A stretch of 64,000 nucleotides of DNA from NCBI RefSeq assembly GCF_023715565.1, contig NZ_JAMBOJ010000020.1, positions 1-64,000 of the forward strand, in the 5' to 3' direction. Numbering within the stretch: the first letter of the stretch is position 1; every line of letters starts with the position of its first letter. This DNA comes from Cytobacillus firmus. GTDB lineage: Bacteria; Bacillota; Bacilli; Bacillales; Cytobacillaceae. The translations under genes and the position numbers were made by a program. Under the pieces are notes generated by a model. The model was not told the origin of the DNA, ran no database searches, and saw only the letters and a list, made by a program, of their open reading frames with translations. This document shows, piece after piece, positions 26,926 through 35,855 of this stretch.

Positions 26926-28173
26926 ATGAGTAATTCACTGGCAGAAAAGCAATTTGCCATTAAAGAAAATCCATGGAGAATGCTATTATTTCTTCTGCTC
27001 GCACAGCTGATGGTAGCCTTTGTCGGCAGAAGCATTGGACCGCTGGGTGTTTTAATCGGGGAGGACCTTTCCTTGACCAAGTCGCAAATCGGTATGCTCC
27101 CCGCGGCACTTTTTTTGGGCCAGGCCATTATCTCGGTGCCTGCAGGCTTTCTGACTGACGTGGCAGGATCCCGCAGATTGCTGGTTCAGGCATCAGCACT
27201 AATGGGGTTAGGTTATCTTTTCATGAGTATGCTCCATGAATTTTGGCTTGTCCTGTTACTGATTGTTATCGGAGGTATAGGATATGGATCCATGCATCCG
27301 ATAACAAACAGGGGCATTATTTATTGGTTTCCGCTTAAGCAGCGGGGGACCGCAATGGGTATTAAACAAACTGGCATCACGGCAGGTTCTGCTCTGGCGA
27401 GTCTGATCCTGCTTCCCCTTAGTGTCTCTTTCGGCTGGCGATTTGTATTGCTGATTGCGTGCCTTCTTTTATTGGCAGGAGGGTTTGTCTCCTATCACTA
27501 TTACCGTGATCCGCCAGAACTGGAACAGGCAAAAACCAGGGAAAAGAGTTTACTCCAATTTTACAAATCAATGTTCAAAATGGCAAAAAATAAAGCATTA
27601 ATGCTTATCAGCTTCAGTGCTATGGGCTTGAATGGCACACAAATGTGCTTAAATACGTATATCGTCTTATTTGCATATGAACAGCTGAAGATTCCAATCA
27701 TTTTATCAGGTTTGCTTTTAGTTATATCAGAAATATTCGGAACGATCGGAAGGCTTGCATGGGGTATCATCAGTGACCGGCTGTTTGATGGCAGACGGGT
27801 TATTATACTAATGATCATCACTATTATTACAGCATTTGCAAGTGCGGCAGCGGCCGTCATCAGCTCAGCCCCATTTTGGGTAATCGCGCCTATTACGGCC
27901 CTGTTTGGTTTTGCTGCTTCGGGCTTCAATGGCATCTGGATGAACCTTGCAAGTGAATTGGTGCCAAAAGAACAAGCTGGCATCTCTAGCGGAATTAGTA
28001 TAACACTTGGATCAGCCGGGGCCATAATCATACCCCCGCTGTTTGGTTTCATAGTGGATCAGACTGGTCAATTCTCTTCAGGCTGGCTGCTAATTACGGG
28101 CATGATGCTTATTGTGTTTACCCTGCTGACTACTTTAACTATTATGAACAAAAGGAATAACATTTTCATTTAA
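26926..28173 (+). CDS. MFS transporter (organic-anion type)
   Basis: A 415-aa protein with 12 predicted membrane segments. Motifs include VGRSIGPLGVLIGEDL and GFLTDVAGSRR (motif A) near residue 70 and GYGSMHPITNRGIIYWFP near 122, similar to ACS/OFA-type carboxylate transporters. It lies 24 bp after the symporter and 22 bp before the flavin reductase gene, within the same operon. It may give a second import route or export a product. Confidence 0.8.
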   Translation: MSNSLAEKQFAIKENPWRMLLFLLLAQLMVAFVGRSIGPLGVLIGEDLSLTKSQIGMLPAALFLGQAIISVPAGFLTDVAGSRRLLVQASALMGLGYLFMSMLHEFWLVLLLIVIGGIGYGSMHPITNRGIIYWFPLKQRGTAMGIKQTGITAGSALASLILLPLSVSFGWRFVLLIACLLLLAGGFVSYHYYRDPPELEQAKTREKSLLQFYKSMFKMAKNKALMLISFSAMGLNGTQMCLNTYIVLFAYEQLKIPIILSGLLLVISEIFGTIGRLAWGIISDRLFDGRRVIILMIITIITAFASAAAAVISSAPFWVIAPITALFGFAASGFNGIWMNLASELVPKEQAGISSGISITLGSAGAIIIPPLFGFIVDQTGQFSSGWLLITGMMLIVFTLLTTLTIMNKRNNIFI

Positions 28174-28195
28174 CGGAAGAAAGGAGTGATTCCAA

Positions 28196-28792
28196 GTGGA
28201 ATTTACACCGTCAGAACTTGGAGAGAAAGATGTCTATAAATTATTAACCGGATCGGTTGTGCCAAGACCTATTGCCTGGGTATCCACTGTGTCGGAGGAA
28301 GGAGGCCTGAATCTCGCCCCTTTCAGTTTTTTTACAGTAGCCTCCAGGAATCCTCCCATGCTCTGTATTTCAATTGGTCCAGGCGTTGGTGACCGCGAAG
28401 GTACAGAAAAAGATACCCTGGTAAACATCCGGAAGACAAAAGAGTTTGTCATCAATGTGGTTCCTGCACCATTGGGCAACCAAATGCAAAAAAGTGCAGA
28501 GAATCTTCCAAGTGATGCAAATGAGTTTACTATAGCAGAACTTACACCTGCAGAAAGCCATTCTGTGGTGCCTAAAAGAGTCAAGCAGGCACCAATCCAT
28601 ATGGAGTGTAAACTTGAACAAATTATACAGCTAGGAAGTGACCATCTGGTTATAGGGCGAATGGTTCATTATCACATAGAAGACGATTGCTACCTCGGGA
28701 ATTATAAGGTGGATCTGGAAAAGCTGCAGCCGCTTGGCAGATTGGCAGGCAACTACACTGAAAGCAGGGAATTCTTCAAATTGCCCAGATAA
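28196..28792 (+). CDS. Flavin reductase family protein
   Basis: A 198-aa FMN-binding split-barrel protein of the DIM6/NTAB group. VVPRPIAWVSTVSEEGGLNLAPFSFF near residue 20 is the family core (quoted in parts: RPIAWVST, NLAPFSFF), and FVINVVP follows near 86. Such proteins reduce FMN or FAD with NAD(P)H for a monooxygenase, or act alone. No monooxygenase partner is visible. The start is GTG 28196 after AAAGGAG. Last gene of the catabolic operon, with a terminator behind it. Confidence 0.8.
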   Translation: MEFTPSELGEKDVYKLLTGSVVPRPIAWVSTVSEEGGLNLAPFSFFTVASRNPPMLCISIGPGVGDREGTEKDTLVNIRKTKEFVINVVPAPLGNQMQKSAENLPSDANEFTIAELTPAESHSVVPKRVKQAPIHMECKLEQIIQLGSDHLVIGRMVHYHIEDDCYLGNYKVDLEKLQPLGRLAGNYTESREFFKLPR

Positions 28793-28801
28793 TCATTTAG
28801 T

Positions 28802-28828
28802 GCCGAACCCAGCGTTCGGCGCTTTTTT
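28802..28828 (+). terminator. Rho-independent terminator of the catabolic operon
   Basis: GCCGAAC and GTTCGGC form the stem, followed by GC and six Ts. Confidence 0.85.
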
Positions 28829-29087
28829 ATTGATTAGTTTCATTTAGATGCTATTCCCCCATTATAGAAAGGCTTAAAAATTGAAGACGAATTAGAGCCG
28901 TAGAAGCCAGTAGAAAGAATCCTGGATGTGGACCGTGAGATTGAAAAGGAAGGTAACCTTTAGTGGACCAACCTATTTGTAAGCTGCCAACCCAATGTTT
29001 TTATTATAAATAACATACCTATTAATGTATTTCCACCTGCCAAAATGATACGATATCCATAAATAAAACCCCATTTGGAGGTATTCT

Positions 29088-30458
29088 ATGGAATATTACG
29101 GCGATCTCATTAAAAAACAAAAGAGCTTCTTCACCACAGGAAAAACAAAAGATGTCTCATTCAGACTGGAAGCTCTAGCGAAGTTGCGTATCGTTATTAA
29201 ACAGCATGAGCAGGAATTACTGGATGCTTTAAAGGCTGATCTTAATAAAAGTGAATTCGATGCTTATTTAACAGAAATTGGAATTTTACTTGAAGAGATC
29301 CGTTTTACGATGAAGCATCTGAAAAAGTGGGCTAAGCCAAGAAAAGTAAAGTCGTCGCTTGCCCAGGTCGGTTCAAAAAGCTATATCTATCCGGAGCCAT
29401 ACGGAATTGCGCTGATCATAGCTCCTTGGAATTATCCTTTCCAGCTTGCGATTGCACCACTGATTGGAGCGATAGCTGCAGGAAACTGCGCAATATTAAA
29501 GCCATCAGAATTAACACCGCAAACGTCGGCATTGCTGTCAAAGCTTATCAGCAGCCATTTTCCTGAAGAGTATATAACAGTTGTTGAAGGCGACGCAGAA
29601 ACTAGCAGAGCGCTTTTAAATGAAAAGATCGATTATATTTTCTTCACAGGAAGTGTGCCTGTTGGAAAAATCATAATGGAAGCAGCTTCGAAAAATCTTA
29701 CACCTGTTACGCTCGAATTGGGCGGGAAAAGTCCGTGCATTGTGCATGATGATGCTAACCTGAAGCTTGCTGCGAAGAGAATTGCCTGGGGAAAATATAT
29801 TAATGCCGGCCAAACATGCGTGGCTCCTGATTATCTTTATGTTCACACCAGAGTAAAAGAAGAATTCCTTAAAGAACTAAAGCAGGCCATACAGGAGCTT
29901 TATGGAGAAAATCCAATTACATCCGGCCATTTCACCCGGATCGTCAGTGAAAAACATTTCAGTCGTCTCACTACATTTTTAACCAATGGCACTACTATTC
30001 ACGGAGGCAGGCATGATTTAAGTTCATTAAGCATCGAACCGACTGTTCTGGACCATATTTCATGGAATGATATTGTCATGCAGGATGAAATCTTTGGACC
30101 GATCCTGCCGGTGCTGGAATATGATGACTTGTCCAAAATGATCGGAGAGGTTACTGCACGCCCGAAGCCATTGGCACTATATATTTTCACAGAAAGTGAT
30201 GACGTCCAAAAGCAGATTCTCAGCAGTATTTCCTTTGGGGGAGGCTGTATCAATGATACCGTTTATCATTTGAGTTCACCATATCTTCCTTTCGGAGGGG
30301 TAGGGGAGAGCGGGATTGGCGCTTATCACGGAGAGGGCAGCTTTGATGTATTTTCTCATGAAAAAAGCATATTGAAGCAAACCACCAGATTTGATCTGCC
30401 ATTCCGATATCCGACGACAAAGGATGCTTTAAAAAAGGTGAAGTTTTTTATAAAATAA
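29088..30458 (+). CDS. Aldehyde dehydrogenase (class 3-like)
   Basis: NAD(P)-dependent oxidation of aldehydes to acids. The 456-aa protein has the APWNYPFQLAIAPLIGAIAAG segment near residue 112 (in parts: APWNYPF), FFTGSVPVGKII near 185, the general-base region ELGGKSPCIV near 210 and the catalytic cysteine in NAGQTCVAPDY near 243. The short length and C-terminal LPFRYPTTK are typical of the fatty or aromatic aldehyde type (B. subtilis ywdH-like). It stands alone, with GGAGGT before the ATG. Confidence 0.9.
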   Translation: MEYYGDLIKKQKSFFTTGKTKDVSFRLEALAKLRIVIKQHEQELLDALKADLNKSEFDAYLTEIGILLEEIRFTMKHLKKWAKPRKVKSSLAQVGSKSYIYPEPYGIALIIAPWNYPFQLAIAPLIGAIAAGNCAILKPSELTPQTSALLSKLISSHFPEEYITVVEGDAETSRALLNEKIDYIFFTGSVPVGKIIMEAASKNLTPVTLELGGKSPCIVHDDANLKLAAKRIAWGKYINAGQTCVAPDYLYVHTRVKEEFLKELKQAIQELYGENPITSGHFTRIVSEKHFSRLTTFLTNGTTIHGGRHDLSSLSIEPTVLDHISWNDIVMQDEIFGPILPVLEYDDLSKMIGEVTARPKPLALYIFTESDDVQKQILSSISFGGGCINDTVYHLSSPYLPFGGVGESGIGAYHGEGSFDVFSHEKSILKQTTRFDLPFRYPTTKDALKKVKFFIK

Positions 30459-30675
30459 CCCTCTCATTTGCAGAGCAGGTCTAAGCATTGTTTTTCGGAG
30501 GCTTGAGATCCTTTTTTAAATTTTGTATGGCGGCATCGGTTTTTTTTGAAAGGTTTTTGGTATATGGGGAAAGAGAGAAGGTGGGGAAGTTAACATTTTT
30601 CACTTTCTTGGTCAGTTTTTTCAATGAAATCAGCCCTTTTTAACTATAGTATATGTCCCAGCAGAACGAACATGA

Positions 30676-30710
30676 ATATGGCGCGGAAGAAAATTCCTTC
30701 CACGCCATAT
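30676..30710. terminator. Inverted repeat between convergent genes
   Basis: ATATGGCG and CGCCATAT with inner GGAAG/CTTCC form a long hairpin eight bases after the spoIISB stop. It lacks a long T run, so it is a possible bidirectional terminator. The remainder of 30459-30717 shows no gene. Confidence 0.45.
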
Positions 30711-30717
30711 AATATGC

Positions 30718-30897
30718 TCAAGTCTTCTTTTTGGTATAAACGCTTATTAATCTTTTATTCTCTTTTAATATTCTTTCGGTATGAGGGCTGACTTCAAAGC
30801 CCGGCAGGCTAATCCGGGATTTCTTCTGCAGTGTTTTCATCGTGCTGTCAGCATGTATTCGCGGTACTTTCTTTTTCTTATCCGCTGGTTCCTTCAT
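30718..30897 (-). CDS. spoIISB: SpoIISB antitoxin
   Basis: A 59-aa basic protein that should neutralise SpoIISA. The C-terminal half contains GFEVSPHTERILKENKRLI, which closely matches the conserved part of B. subtilis SpoIISB (56 aa), and it ends with a run of lysines like that protein. The start ATG 30897 lies inside the end of spoIISA, overlapping by 20 bp, with AGGAGG upstream, so the antitoxin is translationally coupled to the toxin gene. The gene is shorter than common ORF cut-offs and easily missed. Confidence 0.9.
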   Translation of the reverse strand: MKEPADKKKKVPRIHADSTMKTLQKKSRISLPGFEVSPHTERILKENKRLISVYTKKKT

Positions 30898-31642
30898 GGT
30901 CTTCGTCCTCCTGTTCAGCAGGGAGCATTAGGTCGTATATTGATATGAGTGAAGTGAATAGCAAATAGTCGAATTCTGTTACAAAACGGCCGGAGGTCAC
31001 TTTAATAATATAATCCTCTTCGAAAATGGAGAAAGGGATCAGCGCCAGCTTTTCTTCCGCATCATAATAAACTTCCCTGCGGTTTAGCCGGCTATGAATC
31101 AAAGCTTTATCGGTATAGTGCTCAAGGAGATAGTCCTTCTCTTCCTGTGTTGAATACCTGCATAACGTTGCCTTCATATCGACTTTTTCCGCAAAGTCAC
31201 CCAAAAGCTTTTCAATTCCGGCAAGATAAGCCTCTTCATTTCCATAATAAATGTCAATCGGTTCATTTTTCAATAAATATTGAAACGATTTCAGCTTATT
31301 CATATGCGAATTTAACAGGTCGCTGTTTTCTTCAAGTAAATCTCTTGTGTCAGTTGCCAGTTCATTATTTCCGACTCTTTTCAAATAAGATCCAAGAAAA
31401 ACAAAGGCATCAACAAGGGCAAATATAATCGCGACAATCAGGTAATTCTGCCATTGGTTAAAAATGGATTCAGGCTCATTTGTCCAATAAATAACTGCAC
31501 CAAGTACATAAAGAATATACCAAGTTTTACGAATGACGGACATTTTTTCTTTTACTTTCTTTTCCCAAAGCCAGACAGAAATAACATAAAACCCAAGACA
31601 AGCGACAATGGTCCACACACCAATCTTAAAGAATATCAGCAA
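30878..31642 (-). CDS. spoIISA: SpoIISA toxin, membrane-bound
   Basis: Toxin of the SpoIIS system; in B. subtilis it damages the envelope and blocks sporulation when SpoIISB is missing. About 254 aa, with three membrane segments (about residues 1-22, 38-55 and 63-85) and a cytoplasmic GAF-like domain. The strings VKEKMS.IRKTWY, LVDAFVFLGSYLK and TEFDYLLFTSLISIYDL match the B. subtilis protein. An upstream ATG at 31663 has no ribosome site; TTG 31642 gives MLIFFKIGVW, which aligns with the known N-terminus, and GAGG lies ahead of it. ATTATA at 31705-31710 (TATAAT on the minus strand) is a likely -10. Confidence 0.9.
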   Translation of the reverse strand: MLIFFKIGVWTIVACLGFYVISVWLWEKKVKEKMSVIRKTWYILYVLGAVIYWTNEPESIFNQWQNYLIVAIIFALVDAFVFLGSYLKRVGNNELATDTRDLLEENSDLLNSHMNKLKSFQYLLKNEPIDIYYGNEEAYLAGIEKLLGDFAEKVDMKATLCRYSTQEEKDYLLEHYTDKALIHSRLNRREVYYDAEEKLALIPFSIFEEDYIIKVTSGRFVTEFDYLLFTSLISIYDLMLPAEQEDEDHEGTSG

Positions 31643-31663
31643 AAAAATCGCCTCGTCTGCCAT

Positions 31664-32054
31664 AAAATGAATTTCTGTTAGAATATTTGCATAATTTTAA
31701 TTCCATTATACCAGAAAATATGCCATAAATTTGAAAATAAATGTGGAGGAAGTAAAAATATGAAGAAATACCTAATCATAACGGCAGCAGATCTTAAACT
31801 TTTCATAATCATCAATAACTTCAATTAAATCTGGCAGTTGCTATATGTAATAAATCAAATTGGTATGCCACATATGCTGTAAATAGCTAGGCATCAATAC
31901 AGTTTTATAAATTTTTTCTAAAAATGATATAAATGCCCTCCCTAACTTGTCCACTCCTTGATGGGACTAGCCGCATATAAAATAGTAAGCCATAGAAAAC
32001 AGCTTTTTTATATTGGATTCCTTTGGCTAAAAACAACAAGTAGGAGTGTATAAT
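31664..32054. other. Intergenic region between spoIISA and spore-surface locus
   Basis: About 390 bp. It holds the spoIISA promoter at its left end and a 22-codon frame from ATG 31760 after GGAGGA, ending with AATTAA; this may be a remnant or leader peptide. The -10-like CATAGAAAA at 31991 might belong to a sporulation promoter for the next gene. Nothing else is supported. Confidence 0.4.
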
Positions 32055-32762
32055 ATGAAGAAAAACCATTCGTATGGCTGTGGAAGCAGCGACAAATGTC
32101 CTCCATTGCCGAAGTGTGACACGGCCAAATCGCATACACATTTTTGTGATGTGGGGACTCCGGCAAATACAGGCGGAGTTGAACAGACAATAATTCTTGG
32201 AGATGTACCCATTCAGACATTAACAGAAGCAGATATCTATCTTCCTTCATATGCAACAGAAATTAAACAAATCCGAAAGAATGTATACCTGACACAATGT
32301 AAAGCAGTGCCAGTTATTCCAGAAGGCTTCCCTGAAACAGCACCAACATCTGTGAAGCTTTATGTAGAAGGGTATATTCACAAGAACATTCAATATGTTG
32401 ATGATTGTGAAGGCTATGTGAAAGACTACAGTGTCAATGTTCCATTTAAGTGCTACTCCCTGGTAAACAGCCTTCCTGGAATTGATTGGGAATTCAGCAA
32501 TAAGAACAGCAATTCCAACGAAATCAGAGAGCTTGCAAAAAATGGCATGGGTGCAGACAGATGCAGCTTTGGCTCCTTCACATTTGAGTTCTTAAATGAG
32601 CCAATCAAGTGTAAACTTCTAAATGCTTCCGTTACCCAAATGGATATTCTGAGCGATTTTGATAAATGGGGCAGATTTGACAAGATTACTGAAAAAGCAG
32701 AAGTTAATTTGCTTGTAAGGTTAACTCAGCGTCAATTGGAAAACGGCGGGGGAGATCTCTAA
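32055..32762 (+). CDS. CsxC/SPOCS-like spore-surface protein, paralog 1
   Basis: A 235-aa protein without signal peptide or membrane segment. It starts with a Cys/His-rich tail, then a domain with TEIKQIRKNVYLTQCKAVPV near residue 75 and VKLYVEGYIHKNIQYVDDC near 105. The same pattern (KDIKK..LTQC..LP..FIKG..RKNIQYA) appears in the two minus-strand paralogs at 34856 and 35856. This resembles the SPOCS/CsxC-like domain of exosporium and coat proteins. The family assignment is from memory of the pattern. TAGGAG places the start at ATG 32055 and not at GTG 32046. A convergent terminator follows. Confidence 0.65.
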   Translation: MKKNHSYGCGSSDKCPPLPKCDTAKSHTHFCDVGTPANTGGVEQTIILGDVPIQTLTEADIYLPSYATEIKQIRKNVYLTQCKAVPVIPEGFPETAPTSVKLYVEGYIHKNIQYVDDCEGYVKDYSVNVPFKCYSLVNSLPGIDWEFSNKNSNSNEIRELAKNGMGADRCSFGSFTFEFLNEPIKCKLLNASVTQMDILSDFDKWGRFDKITEKAEVNLLVRLTQRQLENGGGDL

Positions 32763-32785
32763 TCGGGTTTTCCTGGTGAGGAATG

Positions 32786-32816
32786 AGAGGGTATCGTCAG
32801 GAGATACCCTCTTTAT
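32786..32816. terminator. Bidirectional terminator
   Basis: GAGGGTATC and GATACCCTC form a 9-pair stem between converging genes; a short T-rich tail follows on the plus strand. It overlaps the stop of the minus-strand gene. Confidence 0.65.
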
Positions 32817-34774
32817 ATTTGTATGATTTGCTCTTGAAAAAAATCCATAGAAAGCAAGGCTTTACCCATGATTTCCAGACCTGAATGATCGTTTGCATCC
32901 CCATGCCAGAGAACACGAATGCTCTTTAATTTACAGGAGATTTCCTCTGTGAATTGCTGGTAATATTCGAAATGATGATCCAGTCTGTTTTCGTGCATAA
33001 ACATAAATTCCTTTTTATTAGATGAAGCTGGCATCTGAGGAGGGGAAATCCACTCCAGCTCTATGGTTTTATCTATAGAAACAGGCATCCTTATGGTTTG
33101 CAGCTTATTATGAGTTTCATAAAGTATGTCTGCCATAAGCTTACCTTTGATGAAAATTGTTGTTGAAGGCAAAATGGCAGAGCATTGTAAAGATTCCACT
33201 GACCATTTCATTTTTGAAATGTGACCATTCTTAATAGACAACGGCAAGCAATCGAATATTATAATGTCCACGTCCGCTTTTCCTATTAAGACAGGAAGCT
33301 TGACTTGATGTCCATCCCGGAAACATTCACAGCAGCATGGAACCGATTCTTCTTCATTCATAAGACTGCTGCTAGAGGAGGATTCCTCCAGCATCTCAAA
33401 CAGGTCATCACTTAACTCCTCTGAATCTTCACTTTCATCTGAGACAGGATTCACACTCTCTTCAGTTTCGTTTATTGACTCTTCTTCATTTTTAGGTGAT
33501 TCGGTTAAAATAACACCCTGCAGCATAGCTGAAAAGTATTCAAGCAATGATGAAACTTCCTTATATGTTGCTTCTACAGACTGAACTGCCGAGTCAGATT
33601 CTTCACATTCACTTTCCATAAGTAACCCTTCCGGTACAAAGTCAAAGTCAATACAGCTATTACTGTGATCAGAAGATTCATCCAGCAGTGCAAGGAATTT
33701 CCCCTGAAGCGGTGGAGTGTTTTCACACTCCTTATCCAGGATGCTGCAGGCTTTTTTCAGTAGAAGTGAGAACTCGCCTTCATAGCTGGATTCTTCAGTT
33801 TGATTGGTTTGCCAATGATCTTCAGAATCACAATTTAAATGTTTGACAGATTCACGAGCAGAAGATTCACTTTCGTAATAGTCAGCTTCTAAAATCAGTG
33901 CAAATGCTTCATCCTGCTTGTTCTGTAAATAGTCAAATCCAATTTCCGTGGAGGAAGACTCGCTGAGCATCTCAGCAAATTCATCCTCCCGTAAACTAGC
34001 AGACTCAGATTCTTTATTAGCTGCTTTAGGCATGCTGCTGTTCCATTCTGTATCTTCATTTGTTTTGTTCATCATGACGTCATCAAGCATGCTAAGAAAT
34101 TCCTGTGTCAAATCAGTTTCTTCCGGAGCCTTAACAGAAGATTTGTATTCTTGAATTTCATCCATTTTCTCAAATACTATGGTTTCACGATTGCATGCTT
34201 GACTGGTAAATTTTTCGGCTGGCAGAAATTCGTTCAGTTTTGTTTCTGTATCCACCTGGGATGAATCATTCTCATAAGACCCGCCAGGTAAATGGCTCTT
34301 CGTGAACGCAGGCTGGTTTGAGTATTTACTGGGTAAAGAAGGGGACCAGCTCAGCATTGGAGAAAAGGGCGTCAGCATGTCATTCAGCTGCGAAGGAAGT
34401 TTGAATTCTTTCGGCTTTGTTATTTCGGTTTTACCTTTGGGAGGTATACTTTCCTCCTCCGTGTTCTCCTTTTCTGCAGCTTCTTCTGACAGTGCACTGG
34501 TTTTGGTAATAAGATTCGAATCAACTGAAGGTGGCGGTAAAATAAGCGGAAACGACTTTGATGTTCCGCGGTTAAAAGACTTTCCAGCTGCCTTTTGATC
34601 TTTTTTAGATTCCTTTTCATTTACAGCTTCAGCTGATTCTTGGCTTTTTGAATTGTTTCCTGTATAAAAGAAAAATTGCTGCTGTTCCATCGGATTTCCA
34701 GTGTCTGCATCAATCCGGTAAATCCGGTTATAGGCACTTCTCATATCACTCATATACATAGGAAGGTGCTGCAA
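32813..34774 (-). CDS. Large acidic Ser/Glu-rich protein with C-terminal SPOCS-like domain (BC_2427-like)
   Basis: A 653-aa protein in three parts. Residues 1-200 are low-complexity and charged. Residues 210-470 are very rich in Glu and Ser and hold seven spaced copies of a short amphipathic motif (EFLSMLDD, EFAEMLSE, FALILEAD, EFSLLLKK, FLALLDES, YFSAMLQG, LFEMLEES). A CCCEC cysteine cluster at 480-484 introduces a C-terminal domain with LQCSAILPSTTIFIKGKL, aligning with the domain of the adjacent CsxC-like proteins. It looks like a spore-surface scaffold. The start is uncertain: TTG 34774 follows GGTGGGG, and CTG 34780 is possible. No signal peptide. Confidence 0.65.
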   Translation of the reverse strand: MQHLPMYMSDMRSAYNRIYRIDADTGNPMEQQQFFFYTGNNSKSQESAEAVNEKESKKDQKAAGKSFNRGTSKSFPLILPPPSVDSNLITKTSALSEEAAEKENTEEESIPPKGKTEITKPKEFKLPSQLNDMLTPFSPMLSWSPSLPSKYSNQPAFTKSHLPGGSYENDSSQVDTETKLNEFLPAEKFTSQACNRETIVFEKMDEIQEYKSSVKAPEETDLTQEFLSMLDDVMMNKTNEDTEWNSSMPKAANKESESASLREDEFAEMLSESSSTEIGFDYLQNKQDEAFALILEADYYESESSARESVKHLNCDSEDHWQTNQTEESSYEGEFSLLLKKACSILDKECENTPPLQGKFLALLDESSDHSNSCIDFDFVPEGLLMESECEESDSAVQSVEATYKEVSSLLEYFSAMLQGVILTESPKNEEESINETEESVNPVSDESEDSEELSDDLFEMLEESSSSSSLMNEEESVPCCCECFRDGHQVKLPVLIGKADVDIIIFDCLPLSIKNGHISKMKWSVESLQCSAILPSTTIFIKGKLMADILYETHNKLQTIRMPVSIDKTIELEWISPPQMPASSNKKEFMFMHENRLDHHFEYYQQFTEEISCKLKSIRVLWHGDANDHSGLEIMGKALLSMDFFQEQIIQI

Positions 34775-34855
34775 TTGCAGAGCATCCCCACCGGTCCCCT
34801 CCTTACGTCAAATAGTAAGTGCTATTCAATCATTGAAAAAACATTTTGTGGCAGT

Positions 34856-35632
34856 CTATTCACAATCGAAACAGTCATCATGATCATTGGTGGTTGAGGA
34901 TACACGGATTTGCTGGTTTTGAAGTACTTTAATGACCAGATCTACAACCATTTTTTCCTCTATTTTTGTAAATACTCCTTCTCCGATCGGTGAGCGATTT
35001 GGAAGGGGACGTCGGTCAATCGCTTCATCCCATTCAATTATTCGGCTTGAAACCAGTTCACAGAATGGCAATTCATTATAATGCTGCACACTTTTCTGGT
35101 GAAACTGAGATAGATCACTCGATTGTAATTCATCTTTCTCCGGATATCCCCGCGGAACAGGCTTTGTTACGAGGAAATCAAATTCCTGGCGGTGGTTCAT
35201 TTCAGGCTCTACAGGACAGGTAAGAAATTTTTTAATTTCTGTCACACATTGGAACGGAACATCAACCGTATAGGAGTGAATATCAGAAGCTACGGTTCTT
35301 TCAGTATGCATTTCTATGTCAGGACAAGGGCTTGCATACTGAATATTCTTGCGTACAAAGCCTTTAATAAATAGCTGGTCAGCTGGCAATAACAACCGGC
35401 ATTGTGTTAGCTTTACTGTTTTCTTGATATCTTTAATTTCCAGAACAGGTTCCGGAAATGTAATAAGGGCATTTACATTTATTTTTAAAGATAGCTCAGC
35501 CAGAACGACAGGGACCTTTGCTGTAATTTTCCCAATATTGACACGAGGGAGATGTGGGCTGCTTTCACAATCACAGTTCTGAGCAGAAACCTGGCATTCT
35601 GCTTTATCTCGATCTTTATTTTCTTCTGACAT
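34856..35632 (-). CDS. CsxC/SPOCS-like spore-surface protein, paralog 2
   Basis: A 258-aa protein with an acidic, cysteine-containing N-terminus, then a domain with FPEPVLEIKDIKKTVKLTQC and LFIKGFVRKNIQYASPC, a middle section with YPEKDELQSSDLSQFHQ, and ELVSSRIIEWDEAIDRRP. The C-terminus ends VLQNQQIRVSS followed by DHDDCFDCE. Very similar in order and sequence to the gene at 35856, so a tandem duplication. The frame opens at 35662, but GGAGGAGCCC before ATG 35632 is the better start. A sigma-K-like promoter candidate lies about 30 bp upstream. Confidence 0.7.
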   Translation of the reverse strand: MSEENKDRDKAECQVSAQNCDCESSPHLPRVNIGKITAKVPVVLAELSLKINVNALITFPEPVLEIKDIKKTVKLTQCRLLLPADQLFIKGFVRKNIQYASPCPDIEMHTERTVASDIHSYTVDVPFQCVTEIKKFLTCPVEPEMNHRQEFDFLVTKPVPRGYPEKDELQSSDLSQFHQKSVQHYNELPFCELVSSRIIEWDEAIDRRPLPNRSPIGEGVFTKIEEKMVVDLVIKVLQNQQIRVSSTTNDHDDCFDCE

Positions 35633-35661
35633 TTGGGCTCCTCCTGAAATCATGATAATCA

Positions 35662-35689
35662 CATCCTATGCATGATAATCGTCTATGTT
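35662..35689 (-). promoter_or_regulatory. Candidate sigma-K promoter of CsxC-like paralog 2
   Basis: On the minus strand AACA (-35) and CATAGGATG (-10, 8 of 9 to CATANNNTA) are separated by about 15 bases. Late mother-cell expression would fit a coat or exosporium protein. Confidence 0.35.
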
Positions 35690-35801
35690 TGGGCGCATAC
35701 CTATGTAAAACCAGAGAACCGCAATACAGAAAATGGGCACAAGAAATTTGGTAGGAAAATGTCATTTGAAGGGCTACTGAATATGATGCTAGTAACTAAA
35801 T

Positions 35802-35844
35802 AAAAAAAAGCAATACCTGTCCATAAAAAAGGAACAGATATTGC
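35802..35844 (-). terminator. Terminator of CsxC-like paralog 3
   Basis: GCAATACCTGTCC and GGAACAGATATTGC pair with small bulges; on the minus strand a long T run follows. Confidence 0.75.
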
Positions 35845-35855
35845 CTGTGGCTGCA

